Positions 8,309 through 18,414 of a stretch of 43,247 nucleotides of DNA are shown piece by piece (the first letter of the stretch is position 1; every line of letters starts with the position of its first letter). The stretch spans positions 1 to 43,247 of the forward strand of contig JAHJSU010000251.1 in assembly GCA_018829985.1 (NCBI GenBank), given 5' to 3'. This DNA is from Elusimicrobiota bacterium (GTDB lineage Bacteria; Elusimicrobiota; Elusimicrobia; Elusimicrobiales; UBA9959). The position numbers were made by a program, and so were the translations under genes. The notes under the pieces were generated by a model, which did not search any database, had not been told where the DNA came from, and worked only from the letters and a program-made list of their open reading frames with translations.

Positions 8309-9598
8309 TTAAAACTCCGTTTTGCTGACAAAGTTAAAATCCCGGACCGTTATCGGGGGGATCGAGGTGTAGATCATTTCCTTTTCCTTCCCTATCTCGG
8401 CCGTATTATGGAACAGGTCGAAAACGCTCTGGTTGAAGCGGAAGTTATTGACGCTCCCGGCCAGCTTCCCGTCCTTTATCCTGAAAACCCCGTCTCTCGT
8501 CATGCCGGTAAAAATGCCGTCCATCAGGTCGACCAGCCGGATATACCAGAAGCTGTTGACGTACAGTCCGTTTTCCACGTTTGAAACAAGCTTGCCGGCG
8601 GGTTTATCCGTGCCCTTGAAAATGACGTTCGCAGGGAATTTTCCCGTCGCCTGAACCCCCTTCTTCGCAGCGTAGAACCTTGAGTGCCAGGGGCGCGCGA
8701 GTTTTCCGTTCCTGATCATATCAAAACCGATATAAGGCATGGCGTCTTCCGGCGAGAAAGGCGACAGGCTGACCTTCTCGTGGTCCGGCTTTGAATAAAT
8801 ATGTATCGCTTCATCCGCGATGCGCTCGCCCGGCCTTTTTGAGAAAGCGGTCCGTCCCTCGTCTATCGCCTTCGCGTCCATGTTGTGCCAGAGGAACATC
8901 ATAAGAAGCTCTTCAACGGCCGGAGGCCCCAGCACGACGGTGTATTTGCCGGCTTCCAGGGAAGCGGGATCAGCGGAAAGCCGCGCGTTGCCGATAATAT
9001 TCGCGAGGAACGCTTCCCCGTCATAGTCGGAGAAGTCTTTTGAGACGTGAAAATCCTTGAACGAGGAGTTTCCCGTCATGGCCGTAAGGGCGAATGTGGA
9101 ATAGCAATTGTTGTGTGAAACGCGCACGCCTTTGTTATTGTATACCTCGACAGTATACGGGTTCGTGGAGAGGCTGCCGGCGGAGTTCAGACCGGCTTTT
9201 TTAAGCTCCCTGAACGCGTCCCGGAGGATGCCGTATTTTTTGCCGTCGGACAGTTCCCCGAAGGCGGGCTTGAAATGTTTTATGGCCTGCGCCTCCTCGT
9301 TCGTCACGGGAGGCATATATTCCGGGTCTTTCGGCAGGAGTTTCGCCGCCTCATACGCTTTTTTTACCGCGTGCGTTACGCCGTCTTCCGAAAGATCGTT
9401 CGTCCTGTATGACCCGATCCTGCCGTCATAACCTACTTCGACCTTCACTTCCTCCTCCAGTTTGAACAGGTTTTCCCTGTTCACGGAATTATTGGAGAAC
9501 CTTATGTGATGCGTCTCGCTTTTTCCGTAACAGACTACGACATGGTCCGTCACGGGCTTCTTCAATATTTTTTCTATGATCAAATCCGGTCTTTTCAT
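8309..9598 (-). CDS. TldD/PmbA family protein, PmbA/TldE-like (non-HExxxH partner)
   Basis: Adjacent to and overlapping the TldD-like gene; family architecture; lacks HExxxH. Confidence 0.82.
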   Translation of the reverse strand: MKRPDLIIEKILKKPVTDHVVVCYGKSETHHIRFSNNSVNRENLFKLEEEVKVEVGYDGRIGSYRTNDLSEDGVTHAVKKAYEAAKLLPKDPEYMPPVTNEEAQAIKHFKPAFGELSDGKKYGILRDAFRELKKAGLNSAGSLSTNPYTVEVYNNKGVRVSHNNCYSTFALTAMTGNSSFKDFHVSKDFSDYDGEAFLANIIGNARLSADPASLEAGKYTVVLGPPAVEELLMMFLWHNMDAKAIDEGRTAFSKRPGERIADEAIHIYSKPDHEKVSLSPFSPEDAMPYIGFDMIRNGKLARPWHSRFYAAKKGVQATGKFPANVIFKGTDKPAGKLVSNVENGLYVNSFWYIRLVDLMDGIFTGMTRDGVFRIKDGKLAGSVNNFRFNQSVFDLFHNTAEIGKEKEMIYTSIPPITVRDFNFVSKTEF

Positions 9599-11034
9599 TA
9601 TTTCGCCCTCCGTACCATGATCTTCCTGAACCTGGCCGGGCTTGCCCCGTGGGTCATCTGGGCCAGCTGCATGGGATCGCCTTTCCCGCAGGTTATGAAC
9701 CCCGCCCGTTTAAAAGACCTTTCATCGGCTATGGCGTCGCAGCTGCGCCAGAACTCGTAGGAGATCGCGTTATATACGACGTTTTTCAGCATGCCCGTGA
9801 GCTTCCCTTTTTTTATTTCCCAGAAAGCGTCCCCGCCGAACTGCATATTGAGCCGCATCTGGTCTATGCTGAACGAACCCATGCCTTCGATGTAGATCCC
9901 GTCATCGGTGTCCGCGATCAGTTCTTCAACCGAGAGAGGCTTCGCGCCGGGCGCCAGATAGAGGTTCGGTATCCTGGTAATAGGGACATCGCAGTACTTG
10001 GCGGCCCTTGTGGTGCCGTTCGCGCGCTCCATTTTCATCCTGTGGGCGAGTTCCCGGTTCACCCCGTATCCCGTAAGTATCCCGTTTTTTATCATGTGCC
10101 ACTTCCGGCATTCAACGCCCTCGTCGTCGTATCCGCAGCTCGCGAGCCCCCCCTCAAGGGTGTTGTCCGCGATAAAGTTGACGATCTCGGAACCGTATTT
10201 AAAATTATTAAGCTTCTCCATGGTCGCGAAACTCCTGCCGGCGCAGGACTCTTCATAGCCGAGAACGCGGTCAAGCTCCGTCGGATGCCCTACGGACTCG
10301 TGCATGGTAAGGGAAAGGTGCTCCGGATCAAGTATAAGCGTGGCAGTCCCGGTTTCGCAGGACCTGGCAAAACAGTGCTCGCGGGCCTGCGCGGCTATCC
10401 TTTCCGCGTTGGTCTTGAAATCTATCCCCCTGAAATATTCATAGCCGGCATTCATGGGAGCGGGCCAGTAATGCCGCGTTTTCACCTCGCCGCCGGCCCT
10501 GGCCGTGGCTTCGATCTGGGGGAGCACGGTGAAGACGTCGGTTTCTATTACAGAGCCTTCCGTATTGGCGTATTTCTTCTTCATGTTCCGGAACACAAGA
10601 TAGGAGCCCGCTTTGATAACATCCTTTCCTTTCAGTATCGTTTCGCCGGCCTGGAGGAGCACGCCGACGGCGTCGCTCACTTTCACGTCGAACGGGTCTT
10701 CCTTTATCGTCGTCGAGAATTTCGCGGTATGCCTGGGCTCTCCGGCCAGTTCAACGGCGCCTGCCGCGGATTTGTCCGCGCTTTTGGCGAGAGCCAGCGC
10801 CTTGTCGGCGGTTTTCCTGAGGGCGGCCGGGTCCGTCCTGCTTGTGGAGGCGTAACCCCAGCCGTTTTCCCAGAGCGCTTTTATACCGACGCCGGAAACG
10901 TTCTGTTCGGTTATCTGTTCCACGCGGGTGTCTTCCGTTGTAATTTCCCGCTCGCGGAAAAGATGTTCCCGCGCGTCCGCGAAACGGACCTTTTTTCCCG
11001 CCAGATAGCTTATGATCTCCCTGAGGTTGTCCAT
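9598..11034 (-). CDS. tldD: TldD-like metallopeptidase
   Basis: HESVGHPTELDRVLGYEESCAG (HExxxH motif), MKMERANGTTRAAKYCDVPITRIPNLYL. Confidence 0.85.
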   Translation of the reverse strand: MDNLREIISYLAGKKVRFADAREHLFREREITTEDTRVEQITEQNVSGVGIKALWENGWGYASTSRTDPAALRKTADKALALAKSADKSAAGAVELAGEPRHTAKFSTTIKEDPFDVKVSDAVGVLLQAGETILKGKDVIKAGSYLVFRNMKKKYANTEGSVIETDVFTVLPQIEATARAGGEVKTRHYWPAPMNAGYEYFRGIDFKTNAERIAAQAREHCFARSCETGTATLILDPEHLSLTMHESVGHPTELDRVLGYEESCAGRSFATMEKLNNFKYGSEIVNFIADNTLEGGLASCGYDDEGVECRKWHMIKNGILTGYGVNRELAHRMKMERANGTTRAAKYCDVPITRIPNLYLAPGAKPLSVEELIADTDDGIYIEGMGSFSIDQMRLNMQFGGDAFWEIKKGKLTGMLKNVVYNAISYEFWRSCDAIADERSFKRAGFITCGKGDPMQLAQMTHGASPARFRKIMVRRAK

Positions 11035-11078
11035 ATATTCCTTATTTTCTTATTTGAGCTGGTTTGCATCCTTAAATT

Positions 11079-11186
11079 GTTACTACTCAGCCACAAAGTC
11101 ACAAAGACACGAAGGAAATCAGACAATAAACCGTTTGATCCATAAACTTTCTTTGTGCCTTGGTGTCTTAGTGGCTGAGTAGTTAC
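11079..11186. mobile_element. MITE-like element E3 (108 bp), core type 'CCACAAAGTCACAAAGACACGAAGG'
   Basis: Ends GTTACTACTCAGCCAC...GTGGCTGAGTAGTTAC; perfect 8-bp direct repeat CTTAAATT (11071-11078, 11187-11194). Confidence 0.93.
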
Positions 11187-11224
11187 CTTAAATTATAATA
11201 CAAAAATAGGCGAAATCAGACTCT

Positions 11225-12283
11225 TTAAGACCAGACGCCCGCTATGTCCGCGGAACAGCCGGGGCATGCCCCCGTGCCGCGTCCGGAGCTCCTGACCGCG
11301 TTTTCCAGCACCTTGAAACCGCGCCGCCGCACCAGCGCCCTGCCGCAGGCCGGACAGCAAGTGTCCTCGAACCCGCGCCCCGGGATATTTCCGGTATAGA
11401 CGTATTTCAGGCCTTTCCTCAAGCCTATCTCCCTGGCTTTTACCAGCGTCGCGGGGGACGTGGCGTCCCGGTCCGTCATCTTGTAGGCGGGATAAAAAGC
11501 CGTGACATGCCAGGGAATGTCGCCGGAGAGGCCGGCGATGAAGCCCGCCAGAGCCTCAAGTTCGGCGGTTCCGTCGTTAAAGCCGGGTATAAGCAGCGTT
11601 ACTATCTCAAGCCAGAAGCCCTTGGCGTGTATCATCTCCAGCGCCTTCAGGACCTTACCCAGTTTTCCTCCGGCCGTTTTCCGGTACTTCTCGTCATCGA
11701 AAGTCTTGAGGTCCGCCTTATAGAGATCGACGTGCGGCCTTATATAATCCAGGACTTCGGCCGAGGCGTAGCCGTTCGAAACATAAGCGGCCCTGATGCC
11801 GTATTTCCGGGCTTCCCTGAAAACGGCCGCGCTCCACTCTGCGGTTATCAGCGGCTCGTTATAGGTGGAGACTATCAGGCCTGCCTCCGCTGTGCGGGCG
11901 GCGGAAGCGAGTTCTTCCGGCGTTACCGGCTCAAGGCTCCCGGCAAGGCAGGCGGGGTCTCTGAGAACCTGTGAAGTGCGGTGGTTCTGGCAGAAAGCGC
12001 ATTTAAAATTACAGCCGAGCATTCCGAACGAGAGGGTAACGGCTCCGGGCAGGACGTGAAAAAAAGGTTTTTTTTCCACGGGGTCCGGCGCGGAACCCGA
12101 GATGTAGCCCCAGGGGGCCTTCAGGGTTCCGCCTTCATTAAAGCGCACTTTGCATACGCCCGCGCCGCCGGCGGCTATGACGCATTTGTGGGCGCAGGCA
12201 AGGCACCGGCAGGCGTTGCCGGGCATTTTTTCGGCCAGCGCGGCCGGGGCGGAATATTTACGCAGCTGTTCAAAAAGAGTCAT
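11225..12283 (-). CDS. amrS: AmmeMemoRadiSam system radical SAM enzyme
   Basis: GMLGCNFKCAFCQNHRTSQ (Cx3Cx2C), VSTYNEPLI, HVTAFYPAYKMTD, C-terminal CxxC zinc-ribbon-like CCPACGRALV. Confidence 0.88.
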   Translation of the reverse strand: MTLFEQLRKYSAPAALAEKMPGNACRCLACAHKCVIAAGGAGVCKVRFNEGGTLKAPWGYISGSAPDPVEKKPFFHVLPGAVTLSFGMLGCNFKCAFCQNHRTSQVLRDPACLAGSLEPVTPEELASAARTAEAGLIVSTYNEPLITAEWSAAVFREARKYGIRAAYVSNGYASAEVLDYIRPHVDLYKADLKTFDDEKYRKTAGGKLGKVLKALEMIHAKGFWLEIVTLLIPGFNDGTAELEALAGFIAGLSGDIPWHVTAFYPAYKMTDRDATSPATLVKAREIGLRKGLKYVYTGNIPGRGFEDTCCPACGRALVRRRGFKVLENAVRSSGRGTGACPGCSADIAGVWS

Positions 12284-12290
12284 AAAATAG

Positions 12291-12411
12291 GGAAGGCTTA
12301 AGGCTAAAGGATAAAGGCTAAGGGAAGATTTTTTTTGTTTTCCAGTGTCTTTACCCTAATCCTTTAGCCTTCATCCTTTATCCTTCCAGAAATTGCCATG
12401 GCAATTTTCGG
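12291..12411. repeat. AGGATAAAGG-family palindrome followed by mini-hairpin CAGAAATTGCCATGGCAATTTTCG
   Basis: GGAAGGCTTAAGGCTAAAGGATAAAGG opposite CCTTTAGCCTTCATCCTTTATCCTTCC. Confidence 0.8.
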
Positions 12412-12412
12412 G

Positions 12413-13285
12413 CTAGGGCGCAATGACGTTAAGAACCTGATGCAGGACTGAAAATCTCAAGTTCCCGTCGCTTTCAAAATCCTCACCGTCCAGATGATAC
12501 GGGGATCCGGCCGGGCAGCTGAGCTCGACCGTGCGGGCGGTGAAAGTCGTGACCAGGTCCGTATGCCTGGGCAGGGTGCCGTTAAAAAGGTCCGGGACGG
12601 CGCGCAAGGTCCGCAAAATGCCGGCTTTTTTCACCACCACGACGTTCAGTATGCCGTCGTCGATATAGGCGTCAGGCGCGATCACGGCCCCCCCGCCGTA
12701 TTGGCGGCCGTTCAGGATAGCGGTGACCATTGGCGAAAACTCATAGCGCCGGCCGTTCATTACGATTACGACGGGCCCGGGCCTGTACCGTAAAAATGTG
12801 ACAGCGGAATGATAGACATAAGGCAATATGCCTCTGCGGCAGCCGCTATTGAAGATCCGGGCCACCTCGGCGTCAAGGCCCACGCCCGCCGCGCAGAAAA
12901 ACGGTTTACCGTTCGCCAGCCCCGCGTCTATTTTCCGCGGACGCCATTGGAGCAGCCCGTTAAGGGCTTCCTCTATTTTCAGCGGGATATAGAGGTTCCT
13001 GGCCAAGCCGTTGCCTGAACCGCCGGGCAGTATCCCCAGCGCCTGGGTCCTGCCTATCAAAGGTTCGGCGGCCTCGCGGATGGTCCCGTCTCCGCCGGCT
13101 GCGACCACATGGAAAAACCCGTTTATGACGGCTTTTCTTGAAAGCTCGGCGGCATGGCCGCGCCGTTCGGTAAAGGCCAGCTCATAATGCAGGCGCCGCC
13201 CCTTAAAAAAATCATGTATAAGTTCCGGCAGTCGCGCGGCGCCGGCTTTACCGGCGGCGGGGTTTATAATGAAGAAATAAGACAT
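12413..13285 (-). CDS. Diacylglycerol kinase family (YegS/DagK-like) lipid kinase
   Basis: INPAAGK, AAGGDGTIREAAEPLIG, LGILPGGSGNGLARNL, C-terminal YHLDGEDF. Confidence 0.9.
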   Translation of the reverse strand: MSYFFIINPAAGKAGAARLPELIHDFFKGRRLHYELAFTERRGHAAELSRKAVINGFFHVVAAGGDGTIREAAEPLIGRTQALGILPGGSGNGLARNLYIPLKIEEALNGLLQWRPRKIDAGLANGKPFFCAAGVGLDAEVARIFNSGCRRGILPYVYHSAVTFLRYRPGPVVIVMNGRRYEFSPMVTAILNGRQYGGGAVIAPDAYIDDGILNVVVVKKAGILRTLRAVPDLFNGTLPRHTDLVTTFTARTVELSCPAGSPYHLDGEDFESDGNLRFSVLHQVLNVIAP

Positions 13286-13300
13286 AAGAGTAAAGGAAGG

Positions 13301-13411
13301 CTAAAGTGTAGAGTCTAGAGTGTAAAGTAAACAATACAAGTCGCGAGTGGAGAGGTTAAAGTAATAACGGAATGTTTTAATACTCTACACTTTAGACTGT
13401 AGACTTTCGAC
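13301..13411. repeat. Long imperfect palindrome, CTAAAGTGTAGAGTCTAGAGTGTAAAG family
   Basis: Opposite arm CTCTACACTTTAGACTGTAGACTTTCGAC. Confidence 0.7.
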
Positions 13412-13416
13412 TTTTA

Positions 13417-14157
13417 TTATTCTACCGCGCTTACTCCGGTGGCCCAGGAGGCTTTTTTGCCGCTTGGATTTATCCCAAGCAGTTTATTGCCGGAGCTTAA
13501 GTCTCCTTTTACGCATTTGAAAATGATATTGTAAAAATAGCCGATTTTAAGCTCCGGTTTTTCACCCAGCAGGAAATCGTCTTCTATATAGACATAATCC
13601 ACGTTTTTGCCGCCGCGGGCGTATACAAAATTAAGCGTCCAGCCGTTCTGCGTTTTCTTGGCCAGGATCATCTGGAGCTCCATCCCAAGGTCCTGCCCGG
13701 CGTAGCGCGCCGGATTTTTAAAGAAACCATCTTCAGCGCCTCTGACTACGGAGTCTTTATTCTCCGCTTTATCAGCCCTGGCCGGCTGCCCGTCTGCGGG
13801 CCCGGGGCCGGTCTGAGACTCGTCTCCGCCATAGGTTATCTCATAATCCGCTTCGGGCGCGGGCTTGACCGGCAGGGCGAAATCCTCCCCGGTCCCATCG
13901 GTTTTCGCCCGGGGTGAAACAGCCAGGCTCCTGGTTGAGGCGGCCCCCTCCCCGCCGGCGGCCGCCGGGCCTTTTGCGGCCGGGGTCTCAGGATTATCGT
14001 CCGGAGCCGGTTTAGCGGCAGTATAGCCGCGGGGATATCTGGCGACATAACGGTCCGCTTCTTTCCCGCCCAGGCGTTCTTTTATGATATAGCCAAGGAT
14101 GACGCCTATAAGCAGGACCAGCAGCGTGTTTATTATTCGCAATCTGAAAAAGTTCAC
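13417..14157 (-). CDS. Hypothetical membrane-anchored protein
   Basis: N-terminal TM helix INTLLVLLIGVILGYII, Pro/Ala/Gly-rich linker, globular C-terminus. Confidence 0.6.
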   Translation of the reverse strand: MNFFRLRIINTLLVLLIGVILGYIIKERLGGKEADRYVARYPRGYTAAKPAPDDNPETPAAKGPAAAGGEGAASTRSLAVSPRAKTDGTGEDFALPVKPAPEADYEITYGGDESQTGPGPADGQPARADKAENKDSVVRGAEDGFFKNPARYAGQDLGMELQMILAKKTQNGWTLNFVYARGGKNVDYVYIEDDFLLGEKPELKIGYFYNIIFKCVKGDLSSGNKLLGINPSGKKASWATGVSAVE

Positions 14158-14250
14158 TTAGGAGCCTCCGCAGAATAACTTGAACATTTGGCTGACCGAT
14201 TTTGCGGCGAAACGAGGAACGAGGAGCGCGTCGTTATTTCATTAACGTTC

Positions 14251-14397
14251 GTAACTGCTTAGGTAGCTAGGCTGCTGGACAGCTAAACTGCTAGACAGCT
14301 AGACAGCTAGGCTGCCAGAAAAATATTTTTTGTTTCTTCCTCTGCGAAGCTGCCTCGCCGTCTAGCCGCCTAGCCGCCTCGCTACCTGAGTAGTAAC
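14251..14397. mobile_element. MITE-like element E8 (147 bp) with GCTAG-type palindromic core
   Basis: Ends GTAACTGCTTAGGTAGC...GCTACCTGAGTAGTAAC; flanks TAACGTTC / CAACGCTC match 6/8. Confidence 0.75.
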
Positions 14398-14461
14398 CAA
14401 CGCTCCATATATTGTATATTTTAGTGGTATGAAGAAAACATTGATTTTTTTAGGAGGTACG

Positions 14462-15199
14462 ATGAAAAGAGTATTAACCGCTCTTATCCTGACGGGGTTT
14501 TTGACGGGTTTGTCATGGGGTGAAACAGCGTGCGTCTATGAATACAGCGGCGAAGTGTTCCTGCTTGAGCCGGGTTCCGCCGTGTGGCAGACACTGGTCA
14601 AACCGACGCCGCTTAAAGAAGGCTCGCGCGTAAAGACCGGTCCGAAAGGTTTCTGCAAAATCCTCGCCGGAGACGGCACTTTGATAGATATTGACGAAAA
14701 CTCCGAAACCGTGGTGGAAACGCTGAAACTTGAAAAAGCCAGTCGGGATTACAGCTTCAATCTGATAAAAGGCAAAATAATGTGGCTGTTCGCCAAGGCA
14801 AAAGCAAGACTCTCCAAACTTGTGGTAAAGACCCCCCGCGCCGTGTGCGCCGTCCGCGGGACAAGCTTTACCATTTTGGTCTCGTCGGATACTTCCGAGA
14901 TAGGCCTTTTTGAGGGCGCGCTGGACATAAAGGCGGGCGGCAAAGAAACGGCGCTCACTCCCGGGAAGGAGGCGCTGGTGGGCTCCGACACCGAAGTAAA
15001 AGTGAACGAGCAGCTGTCGAGATTCATGCGGGCGGAACAGCGGCGCTATCTCAAGCTTCAGAAATACGCCGACACACTCCGTAAAAAATTGGCGGCCCGG
15101 GAAGGATATATAGACGATTTTCTTAAGGTCCAGGATAAAAAGCTAAAGGCCCGTGAAGAACGGCTGAAGAACAGGCTTGAAAAGCGCGGAAAGAAGTAA
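14462..15199 (+). CDS. FecR-domain secreted protein
   Basis: SD-like AGGAGG before ATG 14462; signal peptide MKRVLTALILTGFLTGLSWG; FecR-like VKTPRAVCAVRGTSFTILVSSD. Confidence 0.8.
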   Translation: MKRVLTALILTGFLTGLSWGETACVYEYSGEVFLLEPGSAVWQTLVKPTPLKEGSRVKTGPKGFCKILAGDGTLIDIDENSETVVETLKLEKASRDYSFNLIKGKIMWLFAKAKARLSKLVVKTPRAVCAVRGTSFTILVSSDTSEIGLFEGALDIKAGGKETALTPGKEALVGSDTEVKVNEQLSRFMRAEQRRYLKLQKYADTLRKKLAAREGYIDDFLKVQDKKLKAREERLKNRLEKRGKK

Positions 15200-15208
15200 C
15201 GAAAATTG

Positions 15209-15321
15209 GTAACTACTCAGGTCTGTCGTCGTAGTGGCAGAGTTTACTCTGCCCAAAAAGGCAAAGCAAGCTTTGCCACTACAAAAAATACGTGAAAAAT
15301 ACGGAGAACCTGAGTAGTTAC
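15209..15321. mobile_element. MITE-like element E2 (113 bp), appears identical to E1
   Basis: Same 113-bp sequence as 6006-6118; flanks GAAAATTG / GGAAATTG match 7/8. Confidence 0.9.
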
Positions 15322-15330
15322 GGAAATTGT

Positions 15331-15402
15331 AAGTTGACAAGTTGACTGGTTGATAAGTGTCGCAGCTTTCTTGCTTATCAACTGCCGTTCCCACTTATCA
15401 AC
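15331..15402. repeat. Long imperfect palindrome, AAGTTGACAAGTTGACTGGTTGATAAG family
   Basis: Opposite arm CTTATCAACTGCCGTTCCCACTTATCAAC; same words as 35531-35733. Confidence 0.7.
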
Positions 15403-15420
15403 GGGGTTTTTTAACCAGCC

Positions 15421-16494
15421 TTACTTCCCCGGAGCCATTTGAAGTTCGGCCTCAAGGTCGTATGACGAGGTTCTGTTTATCTTAACCGGGAACCGCGCAT
15501 TCTTCATCAGCAGCTGGGAGAGATCCGAGGCGTTGCCTTTGCGCAGCCCCACGTCGATGGAGGCCGTATCCCCCGTCAAAGACCTCAGCCAGCACCCCCG
15601 CACCATGGGAATGTTCCTGAGGGATTTTAAAAAATCGCTCAGTTGGTTCATGCCTTCAACTTTTAAGAGAGAAAGCCGTACCATTGATTTTTCCCGCAGG
15701 CCCTTAAGAACTTTCTCTTTCAGTTCCTCGCCGGTTCTTTTGGCCGCGTTGATAATGGCGGCCTTGGCGGCGGCCGATTTGTTCAGATCTATGCCGCCGG
15801 CTGTTTCCTGGAGCGCGGCAAGCGTTTCTCCCGAGCCCTGCTTGACGGCAGCTACCGACAACGCCGCCCTGTATGAAATAAAGCCGCCCAGGCCATCCCC
15901 GGTGTTAAACTGGGATTTGACGGAGCCTTTTATAAGGATGTCGGCCTTCTCTTTTTCGCCCGTCATAAACCCGGCGTCCGCGAAAGTGTTCTTGAGTTCC
16001 AGTTCCGCGTAATTGGTTTTCTGGGCTTTTCCGTCCATGTCCTCCGCTATGTCAAAGCCGATGACGGGATTACCCAGTTTCTGGGGCTCGCTTTCAAGGT
16101 TTTTAAGCTTGGCGGATAAATCCTCTTTGCGCACATGGGCCCTTATTCTGGTCTTATAGAACTCGCCGGCAGTCTCTTCCTTGAGTATTTCGTATTTCTC
16201 GATGTAGCCCTCGGTCTGCGAAGTGATGGTATCGTTTATCAGGATGGCTTTCGCGACCATGGCCTCCTGCGAAACATAGATGCCGACCACCAGGCCCAGG
16301 GCGTTCTTCATCGCCTCGTGCAGCGCCGTCTTCTTCGCCCCCACGACGTCGCCGTTGACTATCGGAGCCTGGCCTTCCGCCTCCACAACCTCGGTTTCGT
16401 ACGCGCTGTTAAGGGCGGACCTGCGGGCGCCCGAGCAACCGCCGCTAAGGAGGGCAAAAAAAACAATACACAAGATATTCAGATATCTTTTCAT
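15421..16494 (-). CDS. Hypothetical lipoprotein
   Basis: Lipobox-like LSGGCSG; co-directional with a small lipoprotein gene downstream in this window's coordinates. Confidence 0.6.
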   Translation of the reverse strand: MKRYLNILCIVFFALLSGGCSGARRSALNSAYETEVVEAEGQAPIVNGDVVGAKKTALHEAMKNALGLVVGIYVSQEAMVAKAILINDTITSQTEGYIEKYEILKEETAGEFYKTRIRAHVRKEDLSAKLKNLESEPQKLGNPVIGFDIAEDMDGKAQKTNYAELELKNTFADAGFMTGEKEKADILIKGSVKSQFNTGDGLGGFISYRAALSVAAVKQGSGETLAALQETAGGIDLNKSAAAKAAIINAAKRTGEELKEKVLKGLREKSMVRLSLLKVEGMNQLSDFLKSLRNIPMVRGCWLRSLTGDTASIDVGLRKGNASDLSQLLMKNARFPVKINRTSSYDLEAELQMAPGK

Positions 16495-16517
16495 TTTGGA
16501 AACCTTTAACGCCGGCG

Positions 16518-16967
16518 CTAGTCCTGGATCTTTATGCCGGCGTCTTTAAGAACTTTTTTGGGAAGCTTTAAGATCACCACGCAGCCGTCGTCCGAAGTCC
16601 ATTCGCTCCGGACCACCTGCGCGCCTTTGATGACGGAGTCTATTTTGGTGGCGAGCACGGAATCGGTTTCTATGGCTTTTTCGACCGTTATGCCGCCCTC
16701 AAGGCCGACGCCTTTGACAAAAGACAGCATACTGTGCTGGGCGCCGACTATGGCGGCGTTTCTGGAGGTGGCCATGCGCTGGGTCTTGTTTTCCAGCGTC
16801 TGATCGGCGGCGCCTATGCCGCGGGCGAAGATCGCGGTTTTGGTGATGCCTTCCTCTATCCATTCCCTTTCTATTTCGCCGCCCTTTGAGACCGTGCCTT
16901 TTTCGGACGAAGAAGCGCAGCCCCACGCCAGTACCGCGAAAACCAATATCGCCGTCGTTTTTTTCAT
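16518..16967 (-). CDS. LPP20-like lipoprotein
   Basis: Lipobox-like LAWGCASS; ARGIGAADQTLENKTQRMATSRNAAIVGAQ resembles LPP20-type domains. Confidence 0.6.
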   Translation of the reverse strand: MKKTTAILVFAVLAWGCASSSEKGTVSKGGEIEREWIEEGITKTAIFARGIGAADQTLENKTQRMATSRNAAIVGAQHSMLSFVKGVGLEGGITVEKAIETDSVLATKIDSVIKGAQVVRSEWTSDDGCVVILKLPKKVLKDAGIKIQD

Positions 16968-17052
16968 AATCGTTCCCTCCCTGGATGGTCCGCCCAGTGC
17001 GGATACCTGCTCTTATTCTATAAATAAGGCGTTTACCTGTCAAATGAATAAA

Positions 17053-17203
17053 CCGGCAATCGCTATAGCGATTAGCCGGAAGGCTAAAGGATAAAGGCTA
17101 AAGGATGAAGGAAAAGATAAGGGAAATATAAGTTTTTTTCTGCCCTTTAGCCTTTATCCCTCATCCTTTATCCTTCCTGGAAAATTTACCTAAATTTTCC
17201 AGG
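17053..17203. repeat. Composite repeat: mini-hairpin, AGGATAAAGG-family palindrome, mini-hairpin
   Basis: CCGGCAATCGCTATAGCGATTAGCCGG + AAGGCTAAAGG...CCTTTATCCTT + CCTGGAAAATTTACCTAAATTTTCCAGG. Confidence 0.85.
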
Positions 17204-18403
17204 TTAGTACAGCATGAAGAAATCGGAATCTTTCTTCTGACCGGGTTCCTGCGCCTTTTTCGGCCGGGCAGGCTCTTTTTTGGCGGGTTTTTTAGCTTTT
17301 TTCTGCGGCGGCGCTTTTTCGTCCTGGTTACGGTAGTGTACGGCCTTTTTATAGTCCCTGATGCGCCAGCCCGCGAATTTATAGCTGAAGGACACCTGCG
17401 AGGAATTGAAGACTTCATTGGCCAGGGACATGGCGAAATCCAGGGCGAAGCCCTCGTGATGCACGCCGACGCCCATGGTCAGGCCTTTATTGTCATCCAC
17501 GGCCTTGTAACCGAGACGCGCGTTGAGAATCTTCTGGAAATGGTATTCAAGTCCGCCCTTGAAATTTTTAAGACCCTCATTGGTATAGATGTCGTATTCC
17601 AGGGCCAGCAGGACGGACTGGTCCATTATGGTGGGCCGCTGCCAGGACAGGCCCAGCCGCATTACGGACGGCAGGGGATAGGTTTCCTTCAGATAGGTCA
17701 TGCCGCCGCCGTAATTTGAAAGAGAAGCGCCGCAGGCGAGCCCGAGCTTAGGTTCCACAAGGAGCCAGCCCGCGTCGAAAGCTATGGCCGAAGCGGAGTA
17801 TGTTTCCAGCAGTTCGGATTTTACGTACTTGGCCGAAAGGCCCAGGTATTGATCTATCCTGGCTTCATAACCTTCGATTTTCATTTCCTGGGAATATACC
17901 CTTTCGCCGTAGCTCAAAGAAAATACTTTTGTGCCTTCGGCGTCCATGCTCCTGGAAAAAATGGTGCCGTCGTCATTTATGCGGCGGTACGTGAAATCAC
18001 CGCTCTGCGAGAATATGGCCGAAACCGCGATGCCGGGTTTGTCAAGGCCGATAAGGCCGTTGATCGGCAGAGGCATGCCAAAACCCAGGAATTGGAGCTT
18101 TGCGTCGGCAAAGCCGGAAAGATACGTCGCCGAAATCTCGGGGAGATAAAGCCGGCCCAGGCCGGCCGGATTATAAGTCACGGAATAAATATCGTCCGCC
18201 ACCGACACGAAACCGCCGCCCATGCCCATGGCCCTGGGGCTGATATCGGTCTTTAAGACCTGGACGGCGGTGGAACCGGGCCCGCCCGCAAAGACAGGGG
18301 CCAGGGGATAGAGGATAGAGGCGAGGGCGAAGACAATAGAAAGCGCTGCGCGAACGCTTTCCCCTCTTCTGTGTTGACTGTTGTTCATATAGCTGCCATG
18401 CAT
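17204..18403 (-). CDS. PorV/PorQ family outer-membrane protein
   Basis: PRAMGMGGGFVSVADDIYSVTYNPAGLGRL; beta-barrel-like periodicity; C-terminal Lys/Pro-rich tail. Confidence 0.82.
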   Translation of the reverse strand: MHGSYMNNSQHRRGESVRAALSIVFALASILYPLAPVFAGGPGSTAVQVLKTDISPRAMGMGGGFVSVADDIYSVTYNPAGLGRLYLPEISATYLSGFADAKLQFLGFGMPLPINGLIGLDKPGIAVSAIFSQSGDFTYRRINDDGTIFSRSMDAEGTKVFSLSYGERVYSQEMKIEGYEARIDQYLGLSAKYVKSELLETYSASAIAFDAGWLLVEPKLGLACGASLSNYGGGMTYLKETYPLPSVMRLGLSWQRPTIMDQSVLLALEYDIYTNEGLKNFKGGLEYHFQKILNARLGYKAVDDNKGLTMGVGVHHEGFALDFAMSLANEVFNSSQVSFSYKFAGWRIRDYKKAVHYRNQDEKAPPQKKAKKPAKKEPARPKKAQEPGQKKDSDFFMLY

Positions 18404-18414
18404 TTCTGACGCTG

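Noticed and set aside
9649-11145. 498-aa plus-strand ORF opposite tldD
   Set aside because: Shadow of TldD, which has the HExxxH motif; the ORF also runs into the E3 repeat.
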